Of a stretch of DNA of 64,000 nt, positions 1-9,070 are shown piece by piece. The first letter of the stretch is position 1. Every line of letters starts with the position of its first letter. Under the pieces are notes generated by a model. It did not search any database. It saw only the letters and a program-made list of their open reading frames with translations, and was not told the DNA's origin. The DNA is from JBMOUD01 sp049319665 (GTDB lineage: Bacteria; Pseudomonadota; Gammaproteobacteria; Enterobacterales; Enterobacteriaceae). The DNA is taken from positions 62,001-126,000 of the forward strand of contig NZ_JBMOUD010000006.1 of assembly GCF_049319665.1 (NCBI RefSeq), read 5' to 3'. The position numbers were made by a program, and so were the translations under genes.

Positions 1-1
1 A

Positions 2-40
2 CTTGCCCAGCAGATATTAGCGCGTTGGAGAAAACCATAA
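2..40 (+). CDS. C-terminal end of an upstream gene, probably DUF692/MNIO family (HvfB-like)
   Basis: An open frame entering from the left edge reads LAQQILARWRKP and stops with TAA, whose last base is the first base of the next start codon. Only 12 residues are visible, so the family cannot be read from them. The assignment to the multinuclear iron oxygenase family DUF692 (HvfB/BufB) is an inference from the next two genes, a DUF2063 protein and a DoxX protein. In many proteobacteria these follow a DUF692 gene in that order. Confidence 0.45.
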   Translation, partial: LAQQILARWRKP

Positions 41-825
41 TGACCAGTTCATTGAGCCAGTTTCAACGTGCATTTATTGCCGCGCTTTATGCCGGTGATG
101 ATCATGAGTTGCCGGAGGTGACTTCGCAGCCTGGCTTTGCGGTTTACCGCAATACGGTAATAAAAAGCTGCGTTGATGCCTTACAGGCCAACTTTCCCAG
201 CGTTGTCAGTGTCGTGGGCGAGACATTTTTTCGCGCCATGGCGACTGAGTACGTGCGACAGACGCCGCCGCACTCTGTTGAACTGCTGCGTTATGGACAA
301 GGGCATGCTGACAACGCGAAGAATAATGAAGGCAGTTTCGCGACATTTATTAGCGAGTTTCCGCCGGCGGCTTTGGTGGCGTATCTGGTGGATATCGCCA
401 GAGTAGATAGCTTGTGGCTTGAGGTTTTCTCCGCCCAAGAAGACTCGAGTCTGGATTTAATTGCACCAGGACTGACGATTGAAGAGTTAGCTCAGATGAA
501 ATTATCGCCTAAAGCGGCAGTGCGTTGGTATTGGAGTGATGCGTGGCCTATTTACAGCCTGTGGAATTTCAACCGCGAACAAATATCAGCGCCGCATAAC
601 CTGCGTTGGCAAGCTGAGGGCATCTTGCTGTATCGCTACTGCGATCGGGTGATATGGGAGCCTATCGGTGCCGGTGGTTGTGCGTTTCTTGAGGCTTGCC
701 AATGCGGGAAAACCGTCGAAGAAGCCAGCTTATCCGCGTTGGTTGCTGAACCTTTAGTCGATTTTAGCGTGCTATTTACCCGTTTGCTGCAATGCAAAGT
801 TTTCACCCCATATGATAAAGATTAA
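40..825 (+). CDS. DUF2063 protein (HvfC/BufC family), partner of a DUF692 enzyme
   Basis: This 261-residue protein matches the DUF2063 (HvfC/BufC N-terminal) family: the first ~95 residues form the conserved helical domain, with an FQRAFIAAL start and a PGFAVYRNT segment near residue 30. Family members act with a DUF692 iron oxygenase to modify cysteines of a small peptide, a system linked to copper or other metal stress; the catalytic iron sites are in the partner. I chose the ATG at 40, with GGAG nine bases upstream and overlapping the previous stop, over an in-frame TTG at 25. The DoxX gene follows after 9 bases, so the genes form one operon. No precursor peptide gene is visible; it would lie upstream of the window. 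Assignment is by recognition of the family and gene order. Confidence 0.75.
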   Translation: MTSSLSQFQRAFIAALYAGDDHELPEVTSQPGFAVYRNTVIKSCVDALQANFPSVVSVVGETFFRAMATEYVRQTPPHSVELLRYGQGHADNAKNNEGSFATFISEFPPAALVAYLVDIARVDSLWLEVFSAQEDSSLDLIAPGLTIEELAQMKLSPKAAVRWYWSDAWPIYSLWNFNREQISAPHNLRWQAEGILLYRYCDRVIWEPIGAGGCAFLEACQCGKTVEEASLSALVAEPLVDFSVLFTRLLQCKVFTPYDKD

Positions 826-834
826 GAGGCGAAT

Positions 835-1302
835 ATGAATACTTACCCTTATCAGGCAGCAGATAACGGCCTGCGTCGATACTGGAATATTTTATGGAAT
901 AAAGTACAACGCGGTATTGGCGAAACGTTACTGCTGCTTATTGCGCGCATTGGAATTGCAGCAACGTTTTTCTTATCAGGGCGCACCAAAGTTAGCGGCT
1001 TTCTAACGCTGAAACCAAGCACCTATGAACTGTTTCGCACTGAATATGCTTTGCCGCTGATCCCGCCGCATATTGCGGCACATTTGGCGACTTACGCTGA
1101 ACATGGCTTCCCGTTATTGTTGGTGCTGGGCCTATTCAGCCGTTTTGCCGCATCTGGTTTGCTGTTTATGACATTGGTTATTGAAATCTTTGTTTATCCG
1201 GATGCCTGGCCAACGCATCTGACATGGGCCGGTTTACTGCTGCTGATTATGGCGCGCGGGGCGGGCAAATTATCGCTAGATAATGTGTTGAAACTGAAAT
1301 AA
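835..1302 (+). CDS. DoxX family inner-membrane protein (HvfX-like)
   Basis: This 155-residue protein has four hydrophobic segments (about residues 27-47, 72-95, 98-118 and 124-142). The arginine-rich LLLIARIGIAATFFLSGRTK start of helix 1 is typical of DoxX proteins. Family members are small integral inner-membrane proteins. In DUF692-DUF2063 operons they are the usual last gene, with an unclear role in metal or redox handling. It starts 9 bases after the DUF2063 stop with GAGGCG as ribosome binding site, and a strong hairpin follows, so it ends the operon. The membrane prediction is firm; the exact function is not. Confidence 0.75.
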   Translation: MNTYPYQAADNGLRRYWNILWNKVQRGIGETLLLLIARIGIAATFFLSGRTKVSGFLTLKPSTYELFRTEYALPLIPPHIAAHLATYAEHGFPLLLVLGLFSRFAASGLLFMTLVIEIFVYPDAWPTHLTWAGLLLLIMARGAGKLSLDNVLKLK

Positions 1303-1326
1303 ATGTGCCGGTAGTTGCCTAATAAA

Positions 1327-1360
1327 AAATGCCAGCTAAGGAAGCCTTAGCTGGCATTTT
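1327..1360. terminator. Bidirectional terminator between doxX-like gene and argS
   Basis: A hairpin with stem GCCAGCTAAGG/CCTTAGCTGGC and a 3-base loop has A-runs on the left and T-runs on the right. It can therefore stop both the rightward DoxX transcript and the leftward argS transcript. Confidence 0.85.
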
Positions 1361-1384
1361 GTGTGTTAACGCGTAGTCCGTTAA

Positions 1385-3118
1385 TTACATACGTTCTACG
1401 GTTTCAATACCTAACGTATCCAGACCCATTTTTAGAGTACGTTGCGTTAGCAACGCCAACTTCAAGCGGCTTTGACGAGTCGTCTCGTCTTCTGCATTGA
1501 GGATTGGGCAGTGTTCGTAGAAGCTAGAGAACAGGCCCGCCACATCGAATAAATAAGCACAAGTCAGATGCGGTGTCCCTTCGCGGGAAACGGTGGTCAG
1601 CACTTCTTCAAATTGCAGCAGGCGGGTTGCCAGCGCGATTTCGCGATCGTCCGCTAGCACCAATGGCTGAGCGAGCAGGGCATCGATATCCACTTCGGTA
1701 CGCTTAAAGATTGAAGCCACGCGGGTATAAGCGTATTGCATATACGGCGCGGTATTGCCTTCAAACGCCAGCATATTATCCCAGTCAAAAATGTAATCGG
1801 TAGTACGACTTTTCGACAGGTCGGCGTATTTCACCGCGCCGATACCGACCGCATTCACTAATGCATCCAGTTCTTCGCCAGTGATATGCGGGCTTTTTTC
1901 CTGGATTAATGCTCGCGAACGGCTGATGGCTTCATCGAGCAGATCAGACAGGCTAATGGTGCCACCAGCACGAGTTTTAAACGGACGGCCATCTTTGCCC
2001 AACATCATGCCGAAAGCGTGATGCTCAAGCGGTACGGATTCTGGTACATAACCGGCTTTACGCACGATAGTCCAGGCTTGCATCAGGTGCTGGTGCTGAC
2101 GGGAGTCGATGTAGTAGAGAACGCGATCGGCTTTCAGCGTTTCATAACGATATTTGGCGCAGGCAATATCCGTGGTGGTGTACAGATAGCCGCCATCCTT
2201 TTTACGGATGATAACGCCCATCGGTTCGCCTTCTTTATTCTTGTATTCATCAAGATAAACCACGATAGCGCCTTCGCTCTCAACCGCCAGACCTTTGGCC
2301 TGCAAGTCGGCAACAATACCCGGCAGCATTGGGTTATACAGGCTTTCACCCATCACATCATCCTGGGTCAAGGTGACGTTCAGACGGTTATAGGTTTGCT
2401 GGTTTTGTGTCATGGTGACATCAACCAGACGACGCCACATCTTCAGGCAATATTCGTCGCCGCTTTGCAACTTCACCACGTAACCGCGAGCGCGTAGGGC
2501 AAACTCTTCATCTTCATCGTAGTGTTGCTTGGCAGCACGATAGAACTCTTCGAAGTCAGAGAGTTGCATCTCTTCGCTATTTTCGTTCTGTACTTTTTCC
2601 AGATAGGCGATCAGCATGCCGAACTGAGTACCCCAGTCGCCCAAGTGGTTGGCGCGGATCACTTTATGGCCGAGCAGTTCATTAACGCGTGCAGCCGCAT
2701 CACCAATAATCGTTGAGCGGATATGGCCAACGTGCATGGCTTTTGCCACGTTAGGTGCTGAGTAGTCGATAACGATAGTTTGTGGTTTAACCGGCGTCAG
2801 GCCTAATTTAGCGTCTTTCAACGCCGCATCAGCATGGTCAGTAACAAACTGGCGATCGAGGAAAATATTGATAAAACCAGGGCCGGCGATTTCAGTTTTG
2901 CTAGCGATGCCGTCCAGTGCCAACAGTTCCACTACTTTTTCAGCTAATTGTCGCGGTGGCATACCCAGTTTTTTAGCTGCGGACATGATGCCGTTAGCCT
3001 GATAATCACCAAACTGAGCTTTTGCAGACTGACGAACCTGTGGTTCGCTATCAGCAGGTGCACCTGCTGCTTGCAGTGCCTGGCTGACTTTTTCTGAAAG
3101 AAGGGCCTGTATATTCAC
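1385..3118 (-). CDS. argS: Arginyl-tRNA synthetase
   Basis: Class I synthetase that charges tRNA-Arg in the cytoplasm. The 577-residue length equals the enterobacterial family. The HIGH-type ATP site is HVGH (residues 129-132) in APNVAKAMHVGH. As in other ArgS proteins no canonical KMSKS is present; the equivalent loop is around GRPFKTRAGG. The N-terminal Add-1 domain and the C-terminal anticodon-binding domain with LGIETVERM at the end are intact. The ATG start gives MNIQALL, as in relatives. A possible hairpin (GGTGCC ... GGCACC, 3156-3180) lies in the leader about 40 bases before the start. The gene is divergent from yecM, and its transcript ends at the shared hairpin with the DoxX-like gene. 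Confidence 0.97.
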   Translation of the reverse strand: MNIQALLSEKVSQALQAAGAPADSEPQVRQSAKAQFGDYQANGIMSAAKKLGMPPRQLAEKVVELLALDGIASKTEIAGPGFINIFLDRQFVTDHADAALKDAKLGLTPVKPQTIVIDYSAPNVAKAMHVGHIRSTIIGDAAARVNELLGHKVIRANHLGDWGTQFGMLIAYLEKVQNENSEEMQLSDFEEFYRAAKQHYDEDEEFALRARGYVVKLQSGDEYCLKMWRRLVDVTMTQNQQTYNRLNVTLTQDDVMGESLYNPMLPGIVADLQAKGLAVESEGAIVVYLDEYKNKEGEPMGVIIRKKDGGYLYTTTDIACAKYRYETLKADRVLYYIDSRQHQHLMQAWTIVRKAGYVPESVPLEHHAFGMMLGKDGRPFKTRAGGTISLSDLLDEAISRSRALIQEKSPHITGEELDALVNAVGIGAVKYADLSKSRTTDYIFDWDNMLAFEGNTAPYMQYAYTRVASIFKRTEVDIDALLAQPLVLADDREIALATRLLQFEEVLTTVSREGTPHLTCAYLFDVAGLFSSFYEHCPILNAEDETTRQSRLKLALLTQRTLKMGLDTLGIETVERM

Positions 3119-3409
3119 CGGAATACCTTAATGATTGAACGTAAGACACCTAACGGGTGCCGTATTGAATAACAGGCACCGGCAATCATTGGATGAAAAT
3201 CACGCCATTGACTGCCGATGCCAAAAAAGAGGCGTATTTATAACATATAAGCCTTAGCGAGTCAGCTTTGTGCCGAATTGACACGGGGAATAATCAGTGG
3301 CGAATCGGGGATAAAAAAGGCTATTGAACGCTAAAGGCCATCGCGTGCTGGCAAGCCTAGCGTTGGCTGTGTAAATTATGCCGCAAAATAGACGACCAGG
3401 AACCCTAAT

Positions 3410-3973
3410 ATGTCTACGATGAACGCCATCCCTGAGCTTGCGGATCTTGTGGCTGATTTGCCACGTTTTAGCGATGTACTGACGCGTTTTGCCCAGAAAC
3501 TGCATCTTGATTTAGCCAAGTATCCGGCTGACCATATTTCGGTACGTTGCCACCAAAATACCACTGCCGACCGTTGGCGCGCTGGTTTTTCCCAGTGTGG
3601 TACCTTACTCAACGAAACGCTAATTAACGGACGTCCTATTTGCCTGTTTGATTTAGCCGAACCTCTTGAACTTGGTCCGTGGAAAATTGATTTGATTGAA
3701 CTGCCATATCCCGGCGATAAGCGCTATCCGCACGAAGGCTGGGAGCATGTGGAGCTGGTACTCGGCGGCGGTGCTGAAGATTTCTATGCTAGAGCATTAG
3801 AACAACTCGCTGATGAAGCACTGGTGACGCCGGGCATTAAGCTTAAGCAAAGCTCACCAAAAGGCGAGAATGAGCGCCTGCCAAACCCAACGCTGGCCAT
3901 CACCGACGGTACCGTGACTATCAAACTCCACCCGCACAGCCTGCGTGACATCGTGGCGAGCGAACGAGAGTAA
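3410..3973 (+). CDS. yecM: YecM family protein (VOC-like metal-binding fold)
   Basis: This 187-residue protein aligns throughout with E. coli YecM: ADHISVRCHQN near residue 40, NGRPICLFDLAEP, GDKRYPHEGWEHVELVL and the SSPKGENERLPNPTLAITDG tail. The family has a vicinal-oxygen-chelate-like fold with conserved His and Glu residues (the H in ADHIS and the WEHVE segment) thought to bind a metal; no reaction is established. The start could be the first ATG or the one three codons later. It is divergent from argS and convergent with the malY-like gene, 13 bases from stop to stop. Confidence 0.9.
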   Translation: MSTMNAIPELADLVADLPRFSDVLTRFAQKLHLDLAKYPADHISVRCHQNTTADRWRAGFSQCGTLLNETLINGRPICLFDLAEPLELGPWKIDLIELPYPGDKRYPHEGWEHVELVLGGGAEDFYARALEQLADEALVTPGIKLKQSSPKGENERLPNPTLAITDGTVTIKLHPHSLRDIVASERE

Positions 3974-3986
3974 TATCTTCATCAGA

Positions 3987-5126
3987 TTAACCGGCAAGAA
4001 GCGCCGTTTCCATGCGATCCAACGCTTCTTGCAATAACGCTCGTCGGCAACCTAAGTTAATACGCACAAATGCCGGGTTGCCGAAATCTTTACCGGAGGT
4101 CAGCGCCACTCCAGCCTCGAGGAAAAAGCGGTGTGGGTCGCTAATTCCGCTTTGCGTGGTATCAATCCAGCCGAGATAAGTCCCTTCAATATTGAGCATG
4201 CTTAAGCCTGGCATCGCATTAATGCGTGTCATTGCCAGCGCTCGATTACCGCGCAAATAGTCTAGCAACGCCTCTAACCACGCATCGCCTTCGCGATAGG
4301 CCGCGGTTGCCGCGACATAGGCCAACAGATTGATGTCGGGTAACAGATGTCCTTTGGCGTCGTTGAATTGCTGACGCAGTTCTGGGTTAGGGATAATCGC
4401 CATTGAGAGGCCCAAACCGGCAATGCTGAACGTTTTTGATGGCGAGAGCAGGGTAACAGAGCGCTGTGCGGCATCGTCATTGAGTGATGCAAAGGGAATA
4501 TGCGCTACCCCTTGTTCTAAGATCAGATCGCTGTGAATCTCATCGGAGCAAACGACTAATTGATGCTTCTGTGCAAAGGCTAGATGTTGTAGTAATTCTT
4601 CGCGGCGAAATACCGTGCCGGTGGGATTATTCGGATTACATAGCATCAGCAATTTTTCGCTGCCGTCGATCTCACTATCCTGGCTGTTTAGGTCGGTGAC
4701 CCAGTGCCCGGCCTCAACTTTGCTCGATAGAGGACGCAATCTGCGGCCCTCATATTGGGCAGCCTGAATAAACGGCGGATAAATTGGTGTTGGCAGGAAA
4801 ACACTATCCTGTGCGGTGCTAAAAGCTCTGACCGCAATATTTAACGCCGAGACAACGGCCGGCATCCAAACAATCCATTCGGGTTTAATCGCCCAGTGAT
4901 AGCGCTGCTGTAGACGCTTAATCACGAGTTGCATCAATTCGTCAGGTGTGGAACCGTAGCCAAATAGTCCCTCAGCAACACGTTGTTGTAGATCACGCTT
5001 TACCGCCGGGGGAGAGGCAAAATCGGTATCGGCCACCCATAATGGGATCACACTTGGGTCATATCTATTCCATTTAACGCTATCGCTGTGACTGCGGTCG
5101 ACCCATTGATCAAAATTGAATGTCAT
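3987..5126 (-). CDS. MalY/PatB family PLP-dependent C-S lyase/aminotransferase
   Basis: This 379-residue fold-type I PLP enzyme has LPTPIYPPF near residue 112, CNPNNPTG around 163, CSDEIHSDL around 193 and the Schiff-base lysine in SPSKTFSIAGLG around 230, all hallmarks of the MalY/PatB group. Such enzymes cleave cystathionine and related C-S bonds in the cytoplasm; MalY of E. coli also dampens the maltose activator. The N-terminus MTFNFDQWVDR matches the family start. It is monocistronic and divergent from cutC. The C-S lyase family is clear; the true substrate and any regulatory role are not shown by sequence. Confidence 0.85.
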   Translation of the reverse strand: MTFNFDQWVDRSHSDSVKWNRYDPSVIPLWVADTDFASPPAVKRDLQQRVAEGLFGYGSTPDELMQLVIKRLQQRYHWAIKPEWIVWMPAVVSALNIAVRAFSTAQDSVFLPTPIYPPFIQAAQYEGRRLRPLSSKVEAGHWVTDLNSQDSEIDGSEKLLMLCNPNNPTGTVFRREELLQHLAFAQKHQLVVCSDEIHSDLILEQGVAHIPFASLNDDAAQRSVTLLSPSKTFSIAGLGLSMAIIPNPELRQQFNDAKGHLLPDINLLAYVAATAAYREGDAWLEALLDYLRGNRALAMTRINAMPGLSMLNIEGTYLGWIDTTQSGISDPHRFFLEAGVALTSGKDFGNPAFVRINLGCRRALLQEALDRMETALLAG

Positions 5127-5246
5127 AGTTGCTTTTCCTATCGGATCTTTTTTTCGCTAAATAGATTGGCGGGCTAGCGATAAGATATGCGGCTATCTAG
5201 CATTTGACAATTATTGTAGCATTGGCAGTAACTTAGGAGAGAGAAC

Positions 5247-6005
5247 ATGACGAAGCTAGAAGTCTGTTGTTACAGCGTAGAATGTGCACTAACTGCCGAG
5301 CGTGCTGGAGCTGACCGGGTTGAACTCTGTGCCAGTCAGGCCGATGGCGGTATTACGCCAAGCTTTGGCACATTAAAGCAAGTCATCGAGCAGGTACAAA
5401 TTCCTGTTCATCCGATAGTACGGCCACGTGGCGGTGATTTTTTATATAGCCGCAGCGAATTTGCCACCTTAAAAGACGATATTGCCTGTATTCGTGATTT
5501 TGGTTTTCCGGGGCTGGTGGTTGGGCTGCTTAATGAGGAAGGGCATATTGATGTTCCGCGCATGACTGAAATCATGCGGCTTTGTGATGGCATGGCGGTC
5601 ACTTTCCATCGCGCTTTTGATATGTGTCTCAATCCTAAAGTTGCGCTCGAACAGCTGACTCAACTGGGTGTCGCCCGTATTCTGACTTCTGGGCAGCAGC
5701 AAAATGCAGAGGTTGGCTTACCGCTGCTGCGCGAGTTGCATAGCTTGACCCAAGGGCCGATTATTATGGCTGGTGCAGGCGTTCGCTTAACCAATCTACA
5801 AAAGTTTGTCGATATCGGGCTGACGGAGTTACACAGTTCTGGCGGTACACAGGTACCTTCTGCGATGCGCTATCGTAAAGCAGGCGTCAGCATGAGTTCA
5901 GATACCGATTTTGATGAGTTTAGCCGTTACTGCGTAGATGCCGATATTGTCGCGGCCATGAAAAATGCGCTGGATCTTAGCGAACCGTTAGAGCGCTCGG
6001 CTTGA
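5247..6005 (+). CDS. cutC: CutC family copper homeostasis protein
   Basis: The 252-residue TIM-barrel protein shows the CutC signatures LEVCCYSVECALTAERAGAD at the start and LCASQADGGITPSFG near residue 27. PVHPIVRPRGGDFLYS, VTFHRAFDMC near 117 and ILTSGQ near 145 follow. CutC is a cytoplasmic protein historically linked to copper tolerance in E. coli; its biochemical reaction is not settled. The ATG is preceded by AGGAGAG at good spacing. In E. coli it also sits next to the argS and cmo genes. It ends at a strong convergent terminator shared with cmoB. Confidence 0.93.
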   Translation: MTKLEVCCYSVECALTAERAGADRVELCASQADGGITPSFGTLKQVIEQVQIPVHPIVRPRGGDFLYSRSEFATLKDDIACIRDFGFPGLVVGLLNEEGHIDVPRMTEIMRLCDGMAVTFHRAFDMCLNPKVALEQLTQLGVARILTSGQQQNAEVGLPLLRELHSLTQGPIIMAGAGVRLTNLQKFVDIGLTELHSSGGTQVPSAMRYRKAGVSMSSDTDFDEFSRYCVDADIVAAMKNALDLSEPLERSA

Positions 6006-6026
6006 CAGGGATAGGTAATGGCGAGT

Positions 6027-6075
6027 AAAAAAACAGCCACTCACGCTATTGATAAGGCGTTGGTGGCTGTTTTTT
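6027..6075. terminator. Bidirectional terminator between cutC and cmoB
   Basis: AAAAAAACAGCCAC pairs with GTGGCTGTTTTTT around a loop of about 20 bases (which may pair further), giving a stem with T-runs in both directions between two convergent genes. Confidence 0.85.
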
Positions 6076-6082
6076 AGCTTTA

Positions 6083-7054
6083 TTAGGGCTTGCGGGCGAT
6101 AAGCAGCGCACGGCGCGGTGCCGGGTAGCCTTCAATGGTTTTGCTGCTGTCATTAGGGTCAAGGAATTCAGCCAGCGACTCGCTGGTCATCCAGCTCGTA
6201 CGATGCTGTTCTTCTATGGTCGTTACGCTAACGTCGGCAATGCGTACATCAACAAAGCCACATTTAATTAGCCAACCTTTCAACGCTTCTGCTGACGGAA
6301 TAAAGTAGATATTTCCCATCTGCGCATAGCGGTCACCCGGTACTAATACTTGATGGCTGTCGCCTTCAATGACCAGCGTTTCCAGCACCAGCTCACCTTC
6401 GCTGACTAACTGATTTTTCAATTGCAGCAAATGGTCGAGCGGAGAGCGGCGATGATAAAGCACGCCCATTGAGAACACGGTGTCAAAGGCGTTTGATTCG
6501 GGTAGCTGTTCAATCCCCAGCGGCAGCAAATGAGCACGCTGATCGCCACCAAGCAGTTTACGTACGGCTTCAAATTGGCATAGGAACAGCTGCATCGGAT
6601 CAATACCGATAGCCAGATGCGCACCTGCGCCAATCATACGCCACATGTGGTAACCGCTGCCGCAGCCGACATCAAGAATGGTACGGCCCGCCAAAGAGGA
6701 GATGTGGGGCAATACACGATCCCACTTCCAATCCGAGCGCCATTCTGTCTCAATATCCACGCCATAGAGACTGAATGGCCCTTTACGCCATGGCATCAAG
6801 TTGCGCAATAAGTTCTCGACACCTTCACACTGGCCTTGCGGCAGAGGTTCTAACATATTTGCGGTGACGCTGTGCAGCAGATCAAGACGTTCTGGTTGCA
6901 GCAAAGGCAGGCGTTCAACGGCGTTAAACCACATTTTGAACTTACCGTGCAGCGACTCTTTTTGCCACGCCGTCAGTTGCGAAGGTAGAGTATTAAGCCA
7001 CGGACTTAATGGTCCCTTAGCAATTAATCGGTAAAAATCACTAAATTCAATCAC
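6083..7054 (-). CDS. cmoB: tRNA U34 carboxymethyltransferase CmoB
   Basis: CmoB transfers the carboxymethyl group of carboxy-S-adenosylmethionine to 5-hydroxyuridine at tRNA position 34, making cmo5U. The protein has the Rossmann motif ILDVGCGSGYHMWRMIGAGA near residue 120 and the family strings LMPWRKGPFSLYG and FDTVFSMGVLYHRRSPL. I set the start at the GTG at 7054 (MIEFSDFYRLI), giving 323 residues like E. coli; a longer frame exists but its extra 19 residues are not family-like. The GTGA at 7051-7054 is both the stop of cmoA and this start, so translation is coupled. Confidence 0.96.
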   Translation of the reverse strand: MIEFSDFYRLIAKGPLSPWLNTLPSQLTAWQKESLHGKFKMWFNAVERLPLLQPERLDLLHSVTANMLEPLPQGQCEGVENLLRNLMPWRKGPFSLYGVDIETEWRSDWKWDRVLPHISSLAGRTILDVGCGSGYHMWRMIGAGAHLAIGIDPMQLFLCQFEAVRKLLGGDQRAHLLPLGIEQLPESNAFDTVFSMGVLYHRRSPLDHLLQLKNQLVSEGELVLETLVIEGDSHQVLVPGDRYAQMGNIYFIPSAEALKGWLIKCGFVDVRIADVSVTTIEEQHRTSWMTSESLAEFLDPNDSSKTIEGYPAPRRALLIARKP

Positions 7055-7794
7055 TGCGCGTCTCCGGCTTTCAGGGCAATCAGCGAGCCAAAATTGAAAC
7101 ACTGGAACCACACCTCAGCATGCTCGAAGCCTGCTTGTGCCAAGCGTGCTTTATGGGTTTCAACAGAGTCGGTCAGCATGACATTTTCTAACATGCTGCG
7201 TTTCTGACTGATTTCTAATTCGCTGTAGCCGTTCGCGCGTTTGAAGTCATGATGCATATTAAATAATAGCTCGCCAACGTCGGCGTCTTCGAAATTGAAC
7301 TTCTCAGACAACACCAGCGCTGCACCCGGACGCATCCCCTGATAAACCTGATTGAGTAGGCGTTGACGGTCGTCAGGTTTGAGGAATTGCAGAGTGAAAT
7401 TGAGTACCACCATTGAGGCGTTGCTAAGCTCTACATCCAAAATATCGGCTTCTATCACCTCAACCGGCGTTTCGGCGCGAAATGCATCGATATGACGGCG
7501 GCAGCGCTCGACCATGGCTGGAGAATTATCGACAGCAATGATCTTACAGCCAGGCACATGGATATTGCGACGCATCGAGAGGGTGGCGGCACCTAGCGAA
7601 CAACCGAGGTCATAAACCTGGCTGTCTGGCTGAACAAAACGCTCGGCCAACATGCCGATCATTGAAATGATATTGGAATACCCCGGTACCGAACGTTGGA
7701 TCATGTCCGGGAATACTTCGGCGACGCGTTCGTCAAATGTCCAGTCACCGAGCTTATCAATCGGCGCGGAAAAAAGTTTATCGTGGTTAGTCAT
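7051..7794 (-). CDS. cmoA: Carboxy-S-adenosyl-L-methionine synthase CmoA
   Basis: CmoA makes carboxy-SAM from SAM and prephenate for CmoB. The 247-residue protein matches the E. coli length and has the SAM-binding motif VYDLGCSLGAATLSMRR near residue 60 and the string LVLSEKFNFEDADVGELLFN. It is the first gene of the cmoA-cmoB pair, overlapping cmoB by four bases. Its start is ATG (MTNHDKLFSAPIDKLGDWTF). Confidence 0.96.
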   Translation of the reverse strand: MTNHDKLFSAPIDKLGDWTFDERVAEVFPDMIQRSVPGYSNIISMIGMLAERFVQPDSQVYDLGCSLGAATLSMRRNIHVPGCKIIAVDNSPAMVERCRRHIDAFRAETPVEVIEADILDVELSNASMVVLNFTLQFLKPDDRQRLLNQVYQGMRPGAALVLSEKFNFEDADVGELLFNMHHDFKRANGYSELEISQKRSMLENVMLTDSVETHKARLAQAGFEHAEVWFQCFNFGSLIALKAGDAQ

Positions 7795-7892
7795 TGTACT
7801 AAGTGAGACCAGAATAGGAGTACGACAAATAATAATGGCGCGTATTCTAGCAGATCACCTTGGCTCGTTGCCCGTAAAATTCACATCCGTGT

Positions 7893-8711
7893 TCAGAACA
7901 ACGAATCCTGCTCCGGCCAATCGGGTGCGGCAGGCAGCTGTGGCAGCGCTTGGCGCAGGTCGCGCCACAAAGTTTGTGCCTGTTGCGGGGCATCGCTGCA
8001 ATCTGGTGAGTGAATGAACAGATAGGGCGCGTGACCTTGTTGTTGCCACTGAGTTAGCTTGTTTGTCCATTGGCTGAACCATTTCTGGTTAGCGATAATG
8101 TCGTCGCCACCAACAAAACGTACAATCGGGCGAGAGGCCGTGACTAATGCGTGCACCGGCAGCATGGGTTTCTTACGTTTGGCATCGCGCAACGCCGGTG
8201 TATCTGCGGTCGCGTGATGCACCGGGCGACTGTCGAGAATCGTGCGGTTAACCCCGCGTTGCTGTAAGCCTTGGTTGAGTAAACGCTCTTCTTCACCTTT
8301 AGCAAAAAACAGCGGATGACGCACTTCTACGCCGTAATCAAATCCTGCCGGTAAGGCATCAATAAATGACCAAAGTCGGAGCAAATCGTTAGGACTAAAA
8401 GCCGCGGGTAGTTGCAACCAGAGTTGGCCGATACGTTGCCCGAGCGGTTCAATGCAACGATAGAAGGTATCAATCTCGGATTGGCAATCCAGCAGCGCGG
8501 CCTGATGGCTGATCGATGAGGGAAATTTAAAACAGAAGCGAAAATTATCGTGGGTCATCTCGCGCCAACGGAGTACCACCTCGGCTTTGGGTAAGGCATA
8601 AAAAGTGGTATTGCCCTCAACACAGTTGAAATACTGCGCATAATCGGCCAAATCGTGCAGGCCGATGCGATTCCATGCACTGTGGTGCCATTGTGGGAGG
8701 CCAATATACAT
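7893..8711 (-). CDS. yecE: DUF72 family protein YecE
   Basis: A DUF72 TIM-barrel-like protein of unknown reaction, related across its whole length to E. coli YecE: YIGLPQW at the start, FNCVEGNTTFYALPK, RFCFKFP, IGQLWLQLPA, GVEVRHPLFF, RGVNRTILDSRPVH and SLF at the end. I prefer the ATG at 8711, which gives 272 residues as in E. coli. An ATG four codons earlier (8723) has AGG immediately adjacent, too close to act. In E. coli it also lies beside yecD and the cmo genes. An 18-bp perfect palindrome lies about 55 bases upstream of the start. Confidence 0.9.
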   Translation of the reverse strand: MYIGLPQWHHSAWNRIGLHDLADYAQYFNCVEGNTTFYALPKAEVVLRWREMTHDNFRFCFKFPSSISHQAALLDCQSEIDTFYRCIEPLGQRIGQLWLQLPAAFSPNDLLRLWSFIDALPAGFDYGVEVRHPLFFAKGEEERLLNQGLQQRGVNRTILDSRPVHHATADTPALRDAKRKKPMLPVHALVTASRPIVRFVGGDDIIANQKWFSQWTNKLTQWQQQGHAPYLFIHSPDCSDAPQQAQTLWRDLRQALPQLPAAPDWPEQDSLF

Positions 8712-9021
8712 AGGTGGCGTCATCCTGGTGATTGGGCCACTTTAGGAAAGCGGCGTAAATAGGGCCGGTTTTAAAACCGGCAGAAATTTTGCTAATCGAA
8801 CGGCGAATTTTTCAGTTTTTTAAGTTCAGCGATCTGATGAAATGTTGACTGTACTATGTGGCTTAACACTAAGTGCAATCATATTGAATGTGCTGCAGAT
8901 TTCAAACTTTCAATCTCTAGAACTTTCAACGTACATTTTATTGGTTAAGGGAAATAACGGATGCAATGTTATGTAAACGCCATAGGTTCTTTACGCTGAT
9001 CCAGTGATGACCAGGTCCAAA
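8712..9021. other. Intergenic region yecE-yecD with a perfect palindrome
   Basis: No convincing gene is present. The visible structure is the 18-bp palindrome GCCGGTTTTAAAACCGGC (8764-8781) just upstream of yecE. The rest is moderately AT-rich sequence that should hold the yecE promoter. Confidence 0.6.
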
Positions 9022-9052
9022 TAAAAACGCCGCCTTATTCAGACGGCGTAAA
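9022..9052 (-). terminator. Probable terminator of yecD
   Basis: On the minus strand ACGCCG and CGGCGT pair around an 11-base loop and are followed by TTTTTA, about 20 bases after the yecD stop. The stem is short, so strength is uncertain. Confidence 0.6.
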
Positions 9053-9070
9053 GTAGCGAAGGGCATCGCT

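Noticed and set aside
2018..2497. 159-codon plus-strand frame inside argS
   Set aside because: Antisense shadow of a strongly conserved gene with no independent signals.
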